Positions 1 to 11,519 of a stretch of 64,000 nt of DNA are shown here, piece after piece. Position numbers and translations under genes: made by a program. The notes beneath the pieces are model-generated. The model did no database searches, had not been told where the DNA came from, and saw nothing but the letters and a program-made list of their open reading frames with translations. The stretch's first letter is position 1, and each line of letters begins with the position of its first letter. Origin of the DNA: Roseovarius carneus (GTDB lineage Bacteria; Pseudomonadota; Alphaproteobacteria; Rhodobacterales; Rhodobacteraceae); the NCBI RefSeq assembly GCF_020141465.1, contig NZ_JAHSPD010000001.1, positions 1,098,374 through 1,162,373 on the forward strand. The letters run 5' to 3'.

Positions 1-1778
<1,778 letters not shown>

Positions 1779-1801
1779 GCTCCGGCGTCATGTTGCCGGA
1801 G

Positions 1802-1835
1802 ATGCCCCGCCGGGAGACCCTTGGCGGGGCATTTG
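1802..1835 (+). terminator. Hairpin after proX1, probable terminator or mRNA stabiliser
   Basis: A perfect 10-bp stem (ATGCCCCGCC at 1802-1811 pairs with GGCGGGGCAT at 1823-1832) lies 23 bases after the proX1 stop. A smaller 7-bp hairpin (1780-1801) precedes it. The T-tract is short, so it may only partly terminate and instead protect the 3' end of the proX1 transcript. The remainder of the 373-bp gap (1836-2151) is AT-rich at 1860-1960 and holds the half-sites described separately. No gene is seen in it. Confidence 0.6.
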
Positions 1836-1902
1836 CCCGCAAACTGGGTATTTGTCTCTGTGGGGGCGTAATTACTTTCGCGAAAATCTGCATTTTTTCC
1901 CA

Positions 1903-1925
1903 ATTATCGCCATCGTGCTGATAAT
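1903..1925. promoter_or_regulatory. AT-rich inverted half-sites upstream of proX2, possible promoter/operator
   Basis: ATTATC at 1903-1908 and GATAAT at 1920-1925 form an inverted pair separated by 11 bases. The GATAAT could also act as a -10 element, although no convincing -35 hexamer is seen. Identical half-sites with 2-bp spacing occur upstream of proX1 at 496-509. This suggests proX2 may have its own regulated promoter, giving a transcript of proX2 with the ATPase and permease genes independent of proX1. Confidence 0.3.
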
Positions 1926-2100
1926 ATTATTCCAGAGGGGAAACAAAACTCCGATTCGTTGCTGGTGCAAATGGCCATTGAGCCGCCCTTCCGGGGGAAC
2001 CCCGAGCCAAAGGCCCTGCACGGGCAACGAAGACAGGAACACGCCCTCCGGACGGCGCGTATATGTGACGCCTTCCAAGCCAACAGGGCTGCACGCGTGA

Positions 2101-3093
<993 letters not shown>

Positions 3094-3120
3094 ACCCCAG
3101 CACGCACACCTCAACATCAG

Positions 3121-3160
3121 GCCCCGTCCGTATGTCGGGCGGGGCTTTCTCATTCTTTAA
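3121..3160 (+). terminator. Intra-operon hairpin between proX2 and proV
   Basis: GCCCCGTCCG at 3121-3130 pairs with CGGGCGGGGC at 3136-3145 (one G-T pair), followed by a T-rich tail TTTCTCATTCTTT. It sits between the binding-protein gene and the ATPase gene, only 28 bases before the ATPase start. Such hairpins commonly attenuate transcription and stabilise the upstream message, so that binding protein is made in excess over the membrane components. Confidence 0.7.
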
Positions 3161-3172
3161 GGACATGCCTCT

Positions 3173-4189
3173 ATGAGCGACGCCCCGGTCATCCGCTGTG
3201 AAAATGTTTGGAAAGTCTTTGGTAACGATCCAAAGAAATATCTTGCCAGCATGCCTGAAGGACGCAGTTTCGACGACATTCGCGCGGATGGATACATTGC
3301 CGGAGTGAGGGATGTGAACATTGAGGTCGCGCGCGGCGAGATGCTCGTGATCATGGGCCTTTCCGGCTCGGGTAAGTCCACTTTGGTGCGGTGTTTCTCG
3401 CGCCTTCATGACATTACAAGCGGCGTGATTAACGTCGATGGGCAGGACATCGGCAAACTGTCCGAAAAAGAGCTGATCGACCTGCGCCGCAACAAGATGG
3501 GCATGGTGTTCCAGAGCTTCGGCCTTTTGCCGCACCGCACGGTGTTGGAGAACGTGGCCTTTCCTCTGGAGATGCGCGGTCAGGACCGTCACACCCGCTT
3601 TGAGCGCGCGATGGAGGTCGTGAAGCTTGTCGGGCTTGAGGGGCGTGAGGATTACTACCCGCGCGAGCTTAGCGGCGGACAGCAACAACGCGTAGGTATC
3701 GCCCGCTCCTTGGCGATTGAGCCTGATATCTGGTTTCTTGACGAGCCGTTCAGCGCGCTCGACCCGCTTATCCGCCGCGAGATGCAGGACGAATTCCTGC
3801 GCCTTCAGGGGCTTTTGGGCAAGACCATCGTCTTTATCACCCATGACTTCGACGAGGCGCTGCGCCTTGCCGACCGGATCGCCATTATGAAGGACGGCGC
3901 GGTGGAGCAATGCGACACCCCCGATCAGATCGTGCTGCATCCAGCCACCGAATATGTCCGCAAGTTCACCGAAGACATTGACAAGGCCCGCGTCGTGCAT
4001 GCCTCTGTCCTTGCGGATGCGAAGGCCACGGGCACGGGCGATCCGGTCGATGCGGGCGCCACGGTGCATGATCTTGCGAGCCTTCTGGTCCAAGACACCC
4101 GCGAAGAGATCCCTGTGATGCGCAAAGGCGCTTTGATCGGTGCGTTCAACCGTCAAGATGCGCTCAATATTCTGGTGGGGCTCAACTGA
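3173..4189 (+). CDS. proV: Betaine/proline-type ABC transporter ATP-binding protein (ProV-like)
   Basis: A 338-residue cytoplasmic ATPase that drives the importer. The Walker A motif GLSGSGKST lies at about residues 62-70, the ABC signature LSGGQQQR near 166-173 and the Walker B region WFLDEPFSALDP near 187-198, followed by the H-loop in FITHDFDEAL. The roughly 60 residues before Walker A, with the KYLASMPEGRS segment, and the C-terminal extension of about 90 residues resembling a degenerate CBS module are typical of ProV/OpuAA. AAGGA about 9 bases before the ATG supports the start. It overlaps the permease gene by one base (TGATG), indicating translational coupling. Confidence 0.93.
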   Translation: MSDAPVIRCENVWKVFGNDPKKYLASMPEGRSFDDIRADGYIAGVRDVNIEVARGEMLVIMGLSGSGKSTLVRCFSRLHDITSGVINVDGQDIGKLSEKELIDLRRNKMGMVFQSFGLLPHRTVLENVAFPLEMRGQDRHTRFERAMEVVKLVGLEGREDYYPRELSGGQQQRVGIARSLAIEPDIWFLDEPFSALDPLIRREMQDEFLRLQGLLGKTIVFITHDFDEALRLADRIAIMKDGAVEQCDTPDQIVLHPATEYVRKFTEDIDKARVVHASVLADAKATGTGDPVDAGATVHDLASLLVQDTREEIPVMRKGALIGAFNRQDALNILVGLN

Positions 4190-6168
4190 TGACCACACTC
4201 AGCACAAATGCAGTTCCCGCCCTAAGTGGCATCAGCCGCCCGCGCTTGGCGCTGGTTCTGGTCCTGATCGCAGCCGTGCTGACCATCGCGCAATATCTGG
4301 GCGCTCTGCCCGCGGCCCTGCACCGCATCCCCGAGGCGATGATTCCGCCAATCGCGCCCTTCCTTGATCTGATCTTCAATTTCGTGAAGGATGATTTGGG
4401 CCTTCTGGCCTTCACCCGCTTTCTGACCGAGGGTCTCGAATGGGTGCTTGATGCCACCGCCAACCTGCTCTTTGGCAAGCGGCGCTGGCCCAATCTTGGG
4501 CCGATCCCGTGGTCGGCGGTGGCCGCTGTCGCCGCGATTGTCGGCTATTATCTCGGCGGATGGCGTCTGGCCCTTCTGGCGGGCGGGACCTGTGTGTGGA
4601 CCGCCATGATTGGCCAATGGGACATCGCGATGCAGACCATGTCGGTGCTTGTCGTCGCAGCCCCTCTGGCCTTCATCATCGGCCTGTCGCTCGGTATCCT
4701 TGCATGGCGCTCCGCGCGCTTTAACCGCGCGATCAAGCCGATCCTGTCGGTGCTGCAAACGCTGCCCTTCTTTACCTATCTCCTGCCCGCGGTCATTTTC
4801 TTCAAGGTAGGCCCCACGGCGGGCGCTGTGGCCACGACGATTTATGCCATTCCGCCGATGATCCTGATGACCACGCTGGGCCTGCAAAAGGTCTCTCCGG
4901 ATGTGGTGGAATCGGGCCATATGAGCGGCTGTTCGCGCTGGCAGCTGCTGCGCCATGTCTACCTGCCCTCGGCCCGGACCGAGATCCTTGTGGGCGTGAA
5001 CCAAGTGATCATGCTTTGCCTGGCCATGGTCGTTCTCACGGCCTTTATCGGGATGCCCGGCCTTGGGGCCAAACTGCTTCAGATGATGGGCAGCTTCAAA
5101 CTAGGCCGCAGCTTCGAGATCGGCGTGACGATCGTTTTGGTCGCCGTAACGCTGGACCGGCTTTCCAAAGCATGGGTCGCCAAGCAACCAGAGCATTTCG
5201 AGCGCGGCACGCCGTGGTGGAAGCGGCATTTCACACTGGTGCTTTGCATTGTGGCCTTCGTGACATTCACCCTTCTGTCGCAGGTCTTTGCGATCCTCGG
5301 AGAGGTGACGCGCCAGCAAAACTTCAGCCAGGGCCGCGAGATCGACGACCTGATCAAGGCTTTCGTGAACCTTGATCCGGTTCAGGCGGTCACGGGCTGG
5401 CTCAGGGCTTTCCTGAACGTCAAGATCCTGATCCCCTTCCGGGATTTCCTGCTTAGTATCCCGACACCTGCTTTCATCATCTTGATGGCCGCTTTCGCCC
5501 TCTGGGTCGGCGGGCGCAGGCAGGCGATCATCGCGGCGGCCTTCTTCACCTTCATCGCGATCACCGGCTGGTGGGATCGTTCGGTCATCACGCTTTATTC
5601 GGTGATCTCGGCGGTGACGCTGGCAATGCTGCTGGGCCTGCCCCTGGCGATTGCGGCGGCGCGCTCGGAGAAATGGTCGCAACGTATGCTTCTCGTCTGC
5701 GACACGGCACAGACATTCCCGAGCTTTGTCTATCTTCTGCCCGCGATCATGCTCTTTGGCATCACGGATATCGCGGTGATCTTCTCGATCCTGATCTTCT
5801 GTATGGTTCCGCTGGTGCGCTACACGATCGAAGGCCTGCGCACTGTGCCGCTTGAAATGACCGAGGCCGCCGACATGGCGGGGGCTACCAGGCTGCAAAA
5901 GCTGCTCAAGGTGCAGCTTCCTCTTGCCCTGCCCACCATGGCCGTTGGCTTCAACCAAGCCATCATGTTCGCCTTCTTCATGGTGATCATTGCGGCCTTC
6001 ATCGGCACGCAGGATCTGGGTCAGGAATTGCAACGCACCCTTGCGGGTACGGATCTGGGCAAGAACTTCGTTTTGGGTATCTGCGTGGCGCTCATGGCGC
6101 TGACGTTTGATTTGACCATCCTGAAATGGGCCAATGACAGAAAACGTGCGCTCGGTCTTGAGGACTAG
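4189..6168 (+). CDS. proW: Betaine/proline-type ABC transporter permease, double-length (two fused permease domains)
   Basis: A 659-residue inner-membrane protein, about twice the length of ordinary ProW. Two binding-protein-dependent transport domains are visible. The first spans about residues 145-320 with the coupling motif ESGHMSGCSRWQLLRHV, and the second about 460-640 with EAADMAGATRLQKLLKV. Each is preceded by its own transmembrane helices, so one polypeptide supplies both halves of the transmembrane pore. It starts one base inside the proV stop and closes the operon. Fused permeases of this kind occur in marine alphaproteobacteria, and related systems have been described for DMSP uptake (DmpXWV). 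Whether this one carries DMSP or betaines is undetermined. Confidence 0.9.
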   Translation: MTTLSTNAVPALSGISRPRLALVLVLIAAVLTIAQYLGALPAALHRIPEAMIPPIAPFLDLIFNFVKDDLGLLAFTRFLTEGLEWVLDATANLLFGKRRWPNLGPIPWSAVAAVAAIVGYYLGGWRLALLAGGTCVWTAMIGQWDIAMQTMSVLVVAAPLAFIIGLSLGILAWRSARFNRAIKPILSVLQTLPFFTYLLPAVIFFKVGPTAGAVATTIYAIPPMILMTTLGLQKVSPDVVESGHMSGCSRWQLLRHVYLPSARTEILVGVNQVIMLCLAMVVLTAFIGMPGLGAKLLQMMGSFKLGRSFEIGVTIVLVAVTLDRLSKAWVAKQPEHFERGTPWWKRHFTLVLCIVAFVTFTLLSQVFAILGEVTRQQNFSQGREIDDLIKAFVNLDPVQAVTGWLRAFLNVKILIPFRDFLLSIPTPAFIILMAAFALWVGGRRQAIIAAAFFTFIAITGWWDRSVITLYSVISAVTLAMLLGLPLAIAAARSEKWSQRMLLVCDTAQTFPSFVYLLPAIMLFGITDIAVIFSILIFCMVPLVRYTIEGLRTVPLEMTEAADMAGATRLQKLLKVQLPLALPTMAVGFNQAIMFAFFMVIIAAFIGTQDLGQELQRTLAGTDLGKNFVLGICVALMALTFDLTILKWANDRKRALGLED

Positions 6169-6660
6169 GATCTGAAGCCAGCCGAGTTTTTGGGTATTTG
6201 AACCAAGAAAAAGCTGGCTTCGGTCCGCTTCCAAATTCCTGAGAGCGCGGGTGCTGTGCGGAGGTCCAGCAGGCGCGCAAAATCTTTGGTATTCAGCGTA
6301 TTGAACTGGCTTGATAGCGCCTCGATTTCATCTGCTCTTGCTTTGCCGAGAATAGGGCCGGGAAAGCTGTGAAATTTTGATGATATGCCTGCGAGGCGGG
6401 TGGCATAGTGAAGGGTCTGTATAGTCACTGCCTTGATCATGTCATGGGTCAGCGCATTAGCGCGCGCCTTGCGATACCCACAAGCCGCGTGGTCTATCCG
6501 ACCACCGCGACGCCCATCGTGTCGGTGAAGGTTTCAAAAGGTATGGCCATCAGTTGGGTATCCTTGATCTGCGGATGCATATGCGCGTCACTTTGGCGTA
6601 AAGCTGCAAGTGGGATACGTAGCCATGCGTCAGTCGGGCTAACCGAGCGGCACAGTAGCA
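6165..6660 (-). pseudogene. Degenerate reading frame of unknown function, frameshifted
   Basis: On the minus strand two overlapping frames read like one continuous protein interrupted by a single frameshift near 6496-6505. The upstream piece has RIPLAALRQSDAHMHPQIKD and a segment ending in TDTMGVAVVG before a TAG. The downstream piece continues GRIDHAACGYRKARANALTH and runs to about 6165. The amino-acid composition is protein-like in both pieces, the 5' end runs into tRNA-Thr, and there is no ribosome site. I do not recognise the family. It may be a decayed gene left beside the tRNA, or chance open frames. This accounts for the otherwise empty stretch 6222-6685. Confidence 0.35.
6174..6221. 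repeat. 48-bp inverted repeat after proW, possible terminator
   Basis: GAAGCCAGC (6174-6182) and GCTGGCTTC (6213-6221) are exact inverted arms. Inside them TTTTTGG and CCAAGAAAAA can extend the pairing with a bulge. It begins 5 bases after the proW stop, so it probably serves as a 3'-end structure for the transporter operon. There is no classic T-tract on the plus strand after the second arm. Confidence 0.45.
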
Positions 6661-6685
6661 TTATGGATATCCGATGGCTGAGAAA

Positions 6686-6760
6686 TGGTGCTGTGAGGGA
6701 GGATTGAACTCCCGACCTCGTCATTACCAATGACGCGCTCTACCACTGAGCTACCACAGC
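6686..6760 (-). tRNA. tRNA-Thr(GGT)
   Basis: A full cloverleaf can be drawn on the minus strand. The acceptor arms are GCTGTGG and TCACAGC, the D arm GCTC/GAGC, and the anticodon arm CGTCA-TTGGTAA-TGACG with anticodon GGT. The T arm is GGGAG-TTCAATC-CTCCC, followed by discriminator A and an encoded CCA. It reads ACC/ACT threonine codons. It stands alone, with a decayed frame downstream. Confidence 0.96.
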
Positions 6761-6845
6761 ACGATTGGCCGGGTGAGTAATGCCTTCTCCTGCTTGGCGC
6801 AAGCCTAATCTGGACCTGCCCCGGCCCCTCATGTAGAGAAGCGAC

Positions 6846-7034
6846 ATGGCACACAAGGATGCTCCGAAAAAGCCCGCGAAGACGGGCGAGACACGCGAAG
6901 ATCGGCTGAGTGCGGCACTCAAGGCCAATCTTGCGCGGCGCAAGGCGCAGGCGCGCGCGCGCGGTGATGGGATGGACGGTGCTGGGCAGGATGGCGCTGG
7001 GCAGAATAACGCCGGGCAAGATAACAAAGGGTAG
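6846..7034 (+). CDS. Small basic protein upstream of murA, function unknown
   Basis: A 62-residue protein with a lysine/arginine-rich first half, including the segment EDRLSAALKANLARRKAQAR (predicted helix). The glycine-rich tail contains three near-copies of the pattern GAGQD/NNAGQD. The start ATG follows AGAGAAGCGAC and the stop lies 6 bases before murA, so it is probably co-transcribed. Short proteins of this composition sit directly upstream of murA in other Rhodobacteraceae, which argues for a real gene, but no function is known to me. The tail repeats come from a short DNA repeat (GCTGGGCAGGATGGC-like) and may vary in length between strains. Confidence 0.65.
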   Translation: MAHKDAPKKPAKTGETREDRLSAALKANLARRKAQARARGDGMDGAGQDGAGQNNAGQDNKG

Positions 7035-7040
7035 CAGGCA

Positions 7041-8309
7041 ATGGATTCGATCATCGTGACGGGCAATGGCCCGCTGAGCGGCAGCATACCGATTGCCGGG
7101 GCGAAAAACGCGTGTCTCACGCTGATGCCGGCCACGCTTCTGAGCGACGAGCCGCTGACGCTGACCAACGCGCCGCGCTTGTCGGATATTCGCACCATGT
7201 CGGAGCTTCTGGGCTCCTTGGGCGCGGAGGTGTCAACGCTTCAGGATGGCCAAGTGATTGCGTTGTCGAGCCACAACCTCACCTCGCAGCGGGCAGAGTA
7301 TGACATCGTGCGCAAGATGCGCGCCTCTATCCTCGTGCTGGGGCCACTGCTGGCGCGGTTTGGCCATGCCGAGGTGTCGCTTCCCGGTGGGTGTGCGATT
7401 GGCGCGCGCCCGGTTGATTTGCACCTCAAGGCGCTTGAGGCGATGGGGGCGGAACTTGAGCTGTGCGAGGGCTATGTGCATGCGCGGGCGCCCGGTGGGC
7501 TGAAGGGGGGGATCGTGGATTTCCCGCTGGTCTCCGTTGGGGCCACGGAAAACGCCCTCATGGCTGCGACGCTGGCCTGTGGCACGACCGTGCTCAACAA
7601 CGCCGCCCGCGAGCCTGAGATTGTCGATCTGGCTCGCTGCCTGCGCAAGATGGGCGCGCATATCGACGGTGAGGGCACTGGCACGATCACCATCGAGGGG
7701 GTGGAGCGGTTGCACGGTGCGACCCACCCCGTGGTCACCGACCGGATTGAGCTTGGGACGTATATGTTGGCCCCGGCCATTTGCGGTGGCGAGGTGGAGC
7801 TTTTGGGTGGGCGGATCGAGCTTGTGGGCGCGTTTTGCGAAAAGCTGGATGCCGCTGGGATCAGCGTCGAGGAAACGTCGACTGGCCTCAAGGTAGCACG
7901 CAAGAATGGCCGTATCCGCGCGGTGGATGTGGCGACCGAACCGTTCCCCGGTTTTCCAACCGATTTGCAGGCACAGTTCATGGCCCTGATGTGTACCGCC
8001 GAAGGGACATCCGTGCTGGAGGAGAAAATCTTCGAGAACCGTTTCATGCATGCGCCTGAGCTTATGCGGATGGGTGCCAAGATCGACGTGCAGGGCGGTC
8101 ATGCCACGGTCACGGGAGTGGAGCGTCTCAAGGGTGCGCCGGTGATGGCCACTGACTTGCGCGCCTCGGTATCGCTGATCCTTGCGGGGCTGGCGGCAGA
8201 GGGCGAGACGATTGTGAACCGCGTCTACCACCTTGATCGCGGGTATGAGCGGGTTGAGGAAAAGCTCAGTAATGTGGGCGCGAAGATAGAGCGGGTCAAA
8301 GGCGTATGA
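7041..8309 (+). CDS. murA: UDP-N-acetylglucosamine 1-carboxyvinyltransferase
   Basis: A 422-residue cytoplasmic enzyme that transfers enolpyruvate from PEP to UDP-GlcNAc, the first committed step of peptidoglycan synthesis. Length matches the family. N-terminal [17 protein letters not shown] carries the conserved Lys-Asn pair of the active site, and the loop [14 protein letters not shown] holds the catalytic cysteine (Cys115 in E. coli numbering), so the enzyme should be fosfomycin-sensitive in principle. The end overlaps DUF2948 by 4 bases (ATGA), placing it in the murA-DUF2948-hisD unit typical of the family. Confidence 0.96.
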   Translation: MDSIIVTGNGPLSGSIPIAGAKNACLTLMPATLLSDEPLTLTNAPRLSDIRTMSELLGSLGAEVSTLQDGQVIALSSHNLTSQRAEYDIVRKMRASILVLGPLLARFGHAEVSLPGGCAIGARPVDLHLKALEAMGAELELCEGYVHARAPGGLKGGIVDFPLVSVGATENALMAATLACGTTVLNNAAREPEIVDLARCLRKMGAHIDGEGTGTITIEGVERLHGATHPVVTDRIELGTYMLAPAICGGEVELLGGRIELVGAFCEKLDAAGISVEETSTGLKVARKNGRIRAVDVATEPFPGFPTDLQAQFMALMCTAEGTSVLEEKIFENRFMHAPELMRMGAKIDVQGGHATVTGVERLKGAPVMATDLRASVSLILAGLAAEGETIVNRVYHLDRGYERVEEKLSNVGAKIERVKGV

Positions 8310-8773
8310 GCGACGCACGGTTTGAAGATGGTGGCGAGGCCCCGCTGAACCTCGGGGCGCTGGATTTGGATGATCTCAAAGTCATCTCCAGCCTCACGCA
8401 GGATGCCGTCTTTCCCATTACCGAGATGTCGTGGCGCCCGTCCGAGCGGCGCTTTGCGCTCCTGCTCAATCGGTTTCGCTGGGAAGATGCCGGGCGCGAC
8501 CGGCATGGGGCGGAACGGGTGCAGGCGCTTTTGGTGGTCAGCAACGTCCTGAGTGTGGCCAGTCAGGGTATCGACCGATCTGACCCGGACATGATCCTGT
8601 CGCTTTTGTCCGTGACGTTTGAGCCGGGCGAGGACGCTGCGGGCCATGTGATCCTGACGCTGGCCGGGGATGGCGCAATCCGGCTGAGCGTTGAGGCGCT
8701 GGAAGCCACGCTCAAGGACGTCACGCGCCCCTACCGTGCGCCCGCGGGCAAAGCGCCCGAACACCCCGAGTAA
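8306..8773 (+). CDS. DUF2948 family protein
   Basis: A 155-residue, probably cytoplasmic protein. Recognised by the [20 protein letters not shown] start, the segment [26 protein letters not shown] and a C-terminal part ending in [12 protein letters not shown]2948 proteins lie between murA and hisD in many alphaproteobacteria, as here: 4-bp overlap with murA and 12 bases before hisD. No biochemical function is established. Conservation of position suggests a housekeeping role, but the link to either neighbour is unproven. Confidence 0.88.
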   Translation: MSDARFEDGGEAPLNLGALDLDDLKVISSLTQDAVFPITEMSWRPSERRFALLLNRFRWEDAGRDRHGAERVQALLVVSNVLSVASQGIDRSDPDMILSLLSVTFEPGEDAAGHVILTLAGDGAIRLSVEALEATLKDVTRPYRAPAGKAPEHPE

Positions 8774-8785
8774 AGAGGCGCTCCT

Positions 8786-10087
8786 ATGCCCTGTTTCCTA
8801 GACCATTCTGCGCCAGATTTTGAGCAGGCGTTCACGTCTCTTCTCAATGCCAAGCGCGAGGACAGCCCCGATGTGGACGCTGCCGTGGCAGGCATCATTG
8901 CCGATGTGCGGACCCGTGGCGATGCCGCTGTCATCGCGCTGACCGAGCAATTTGACCGGATCGCGCTCACGCCTCAGACGATGCGCCTGAGTGCCGAGGA
9001 GGTCGCGCAAGCGGCAGGCGAGGTGCCCACCGAGGTGCGCGCAGCACTTGAGACAGCCGCCGCCCGCATCCGCGCCTATCACGCGCGCCAGATGCCCGAG
9101 GATGCGGCATGGGAGGATGAGGCAGGGGCCAAGCTGGGCTGGCGCTGGACCCCTGTGGATGCGGCGGGGCTGTATGTGCCGGGCGGGCTTGCGACCTATC
9201 CCAGCTCGGTCTTGATGAACGCGGTGCCTGCCAAAGTGGCGGGCGTCGGGCGGCTTGCGATGGTCGTGCCGACCCCCGGCGGTGCGCTTAACCCCGCCGT
9301 TTTGGCGGCAGCGCAGATTGCGGGCGTGGATGAGATTTACCGCATCGGCGGTGCGCAGGCTGTGGCCGCACTGGCCTACGGGACAGAGACCATCGCGCCC
9401 GTGGACAAGATCACCGGGCCGGGCAATGCCTATGTCGCCGCTGCCAAACGCCGCGTGTTTGGCAAGGTCGGGATCGACATGATCGCGGGGCCGTCGGAAA
9501 TCCTCGTGATTGCGGACGCGGCGAACGACCCCGACTGGATTGCGCTGGATATGCTGAGCCAGGCCGAGCATGACGAGAGCGCGCAAGCGATCCTGATCAC
9601 CGATGATGCGGGCTTTGGCCGCGCTGTGGCCGCCGCTATCGACAAACGGCTGGAGACGCTGGAACGGCGCGCGATTGCCGGGCCAAGCTGGCGGGATTAC
9701 GGCGCGGTGATCACCGTGCCCAACCTCGATATCGCGGCGGAACTTTCGGACAGAATTGCGCCCGAGCATCTGGAGCTTTGCGTGGCGGACCCCGAGGGCT
9801 TGAGCGCCAAGATCACCCATGCAGGCGCGATTTTCCTCGGTCAATGGACGCCCGAGGCGATCGGCGATTACGTCGGCGGGCCGAACCACGTGCTGCCCAC
9901 CGCCCGCTCCGCGCGCTTCTCCTCGGGCCTTGGCGTGCTTGATTTCCTCAAGCGCACCACGCTCACGCAGATGACGCCCGCCTCGCTCGGTGCCATCGGC
10001 CCCGCGGCAGAAACACTCGCGATATCGGAGAGCCTTGAGGCGCATGGCCTGTCGGTGCGCGCGCGTCTGAACCGACTGAACGACTGA
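8786..10087 (+). CDS. hisD: Histidinol dehydrogenase
   Basis: A 433-residue zinc enzyme that oxidises histidinol to histidine with two NAD+, the last two steps of histidine synthesis. Typical features are GLYVPGG and the dinucleotide region, KITGPGNAYVAAAKR, GPSEILVIAD, the zinc-binding segment SQAEHDESAQ, and the catalytic region APEHLEL with the later GPNHVLPT. AAAGAGGCGCT before the ATG supports the start. hisC is also in this window (15414) but in a separate unit, so the histidine genes are scattered. Confidence 0.96.
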   Translation: MPCFLDHSAPDFEQAFTSLLNAKREDSPDVDAAVAGIIADVRTRGDAAVIALTEQFDRIALTPQTMRLSAEEVAQAAGEVPTEVRAALETAAARIRAYHARQMPEDAAWEDEAGAKLGWRWTPVDAAGLYVPGGLATYPSSVLMNAVPAKVAGVGRLAMVVPTPGGALNPAVLAAAQIAGVDEIYRIGGAQAVAALAYGTETIAPVDKITGPGNAYVAAAKRRVFGKVGIDMIAGPSEILVIADAANDPDWIALDMLSQAEHDESAQAILITDDAGFGRAVAAAIDKRLETLERRAIAGPSWRDYGAVITVPNLDIAAELSDRIAPEHLELCVADPEGLSAKITHAGAIFLGQWTPEAIGDYVGGPNHVLPTARSARFSSGLGVLDFLKRTTLTQMTPASLGAIGPAAETLAISESLEAHGLSVRARLNRLND

Positions 10088-10152
10088 GAGCATTGCCCCA
10101 CGCGCCTGCCCGCGCTACACGGGATTTCGCGAGCCTAAGAGAGTCGAAAGCC

Positions 10153-10632
10153 ATGTCCCGTATCAGCCATATCGAACTTGACGACGCCAACCTGCCGCCC
10201 CCCACGCCCGAGATCGAGCAGGAGCGCAAAGTGGCTATGTTTGATCTGATGGAGGACAATACGTTCGCCTTGCCCAAACGCGACGACCGGGTGGTCCCCG
10301 ATGGACCCTACCGCGTGGGCCTTGCAATCCGCGAAAAGCGGCTGGTCTTTACCATCACCACTGAAGGTGACGATCCGGCGGCCGAATTTCACCTCTCGCT
10401 CAGCCCGTTTCGCCAAGTGGTCAAGGATTACTGGACCATCTGTGAGAGCTATTTCGATGCCGTGAAGAACATGCCCCCCAGCCAGATCGAGACCATTGAT
10501 ATGGCCCGGCGCGGCATCCACAACGAGGGCGCGCGCATCCTGGAGGAGCGTCTTGAGGGCAAGGCCGAGATTGATACCGACACTTCGCGGCGCCTCTTCA
10601 CCTTGATCTGCGTCCTGCATTTCGGCGCTTGA
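10153..10632 (+). CDS. UPF0262 family protein
   Basis: A 159-residue protein of unknown function. I chose the ATG at 10153 (MSRISHIELDDANLPP) over an upstream in-frame ATG at 10093 because UPF0262 proteins begin this way and are about 160 residues long, and AAGAGAGTCGAAAG precedes it. Conserved features include ERKVAMFDLMEDN, GPYRVGLAIREKRL and SYFDAVKNMPPSQIETIDMA. It sits between hisD and the phosphatase (3-base gap), the arrangement seen in many alphaproteobacteria. Confidence 0.9.
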   Translation: MSRISHIELDDANLPPPTPEIEQERKVAMFDLMEDNTFALPKRDDRVVPDGPYRVGLAIREKRLVFTITTEGDDPAAEFHLSLSPFRQVVKDYWTICESYFDAVKNMPPSQIETIDMARRGIHNEGARILEERLEGKAEIDTDTSRRLFTLICVLHFGA

Positions 10633-10635
10633 GGC

Positions 10636-11094
10636 ATGGATGCAGAGCTTCCCCAATCGGTTCTGTTCTGCTGCGATCACAACGCCGTCCGCTCGCCCAT
10701 GGCCGAGGGGATCATGAAAAAGCTCTATGGCGCAGACACGTATGTGCAATCGGCCGGCGTTAAAAGCGATCTGGATATTGATGGTTTCTCTATTTCGGTC
10801 TGCGAGGAAATGGGGGTGGAGCTGTCGCGCCACCGCGCGCGCAGCTTTGACGAGATGGAGGAATGGGGTGACGATCTCAGCTCTTTCGATCTGGTTGTGG
10901 CCCTCAGCCCTGCCAGCCAGCGCCGGGCGCTTGAGCTGACCCGCGTCTTCCACCTCGAAGTGGTCTATTGGCCGATCATGGACCCCACGGGGCTTGGCGA
11001 GACGCGTGAGGCCAAGCTCAACGCCTACCGCCAGACGCGCGACCAGATACGCGCCCATTTGATTGATCGCTGGGGTCCGCCCCGCGACGTTTGA
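10636..11094 (+). CDS. Low-molecular-weight phosphatase family protein
   Basis: A 152-residue protein with the LMW protein-tyrosine phosphatase P-loop CDHNAVRS near the N terminus (Cys13, Arg19, the CX5R signature). A late aspartate in WPIMDPTG is a candidate general acid. The fold is shared with arsenate reductases of the ArsC type, so either tyrosine phosphatase or a related activity is possible. It is 3 bases downstream of UPF0262 and likely co-transcribed with hisD. The substrate is unknown. Confidence 0.87.
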   Translation: MDAELPQSVLFCCDHNAVRSPMAEGIMKKLYGADTYVQSAGVKSDLDIDGFSISVCEEMGVELSRHRARSFDEMEEWGDDLSSFDLVVALSPASQRRALELTRVFHLEVVYWPIMDPTGLGETREAKLNAYRQTRDQIRAHLIDRWGPPRDV

Positions 11095-11126
11095 CCTGCC
11101 ATAGAGCATACCTTTAGGAGAGCCAT

Positions 11127-11519
11127 ATGTCCGACACTGTGAAACGCTATTTCGATGCCTTCAATGCAGGCGATACAGCCGGGATGCTCGATTGTCTGTC
11201 AGATGATGTGGCCCATCACGTGAACGAGGGAAAAATCCGCAGCGGCAAGGAGGCATTCTCCAAGTTTTGCGATCACATGACCCGCTGCTACCGCGAAAAC
11301 CTGACCGATATGGTGATCTTCACCAACGAAGACGGCACGCGCGCCGCCGCCGAATACACCGTGAACGGCACATATTTGGCAACCGATGAGGGGCTACCCG
11401 AGGCAAAGGGTCAGACCTATAAACTGCCCGCTGGGTCCTTCTTCACGCTTGAGGATGGCAAGATCACCCGCGTCGTGACGCATTACAACCTCGCTGATTG
11501 GGCGCAGCAGGTCTCGTAA
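11127..11519 (+). CDS. NTF2-like / ketosteroid-isomerase-related protein
   Basis: A 130-residue SnoaL/NTF2-fold protein. The start VKRYFDAFNAGDTAGMLDCL is the classic first helix of this fold, followed by strand-rich sequence with AAAEYTVNGTYL and the closing RVVTHYNLADWAQQV. Members are small-molecule isomerases, hydratases or binding proteins, and the sequence does not tell which. TTTAGGAGAGCC gives a strong ribosome site. It overlaps the next gene by one base (TAATG), so the two are co-translated. Confidence 0.8.
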   Translation: MSDTVKRYFDAFNAGDTAGMLDCLSDDVAHHVNEGKIRSGKEAFSKFCDHMTRCYRENLTDMVIFTNEDGTRAAAEYTVNGTYLATDEGLPEAKGQTYKLPAGSFFTLEDGKITRVVTHYNLADWAQQVS

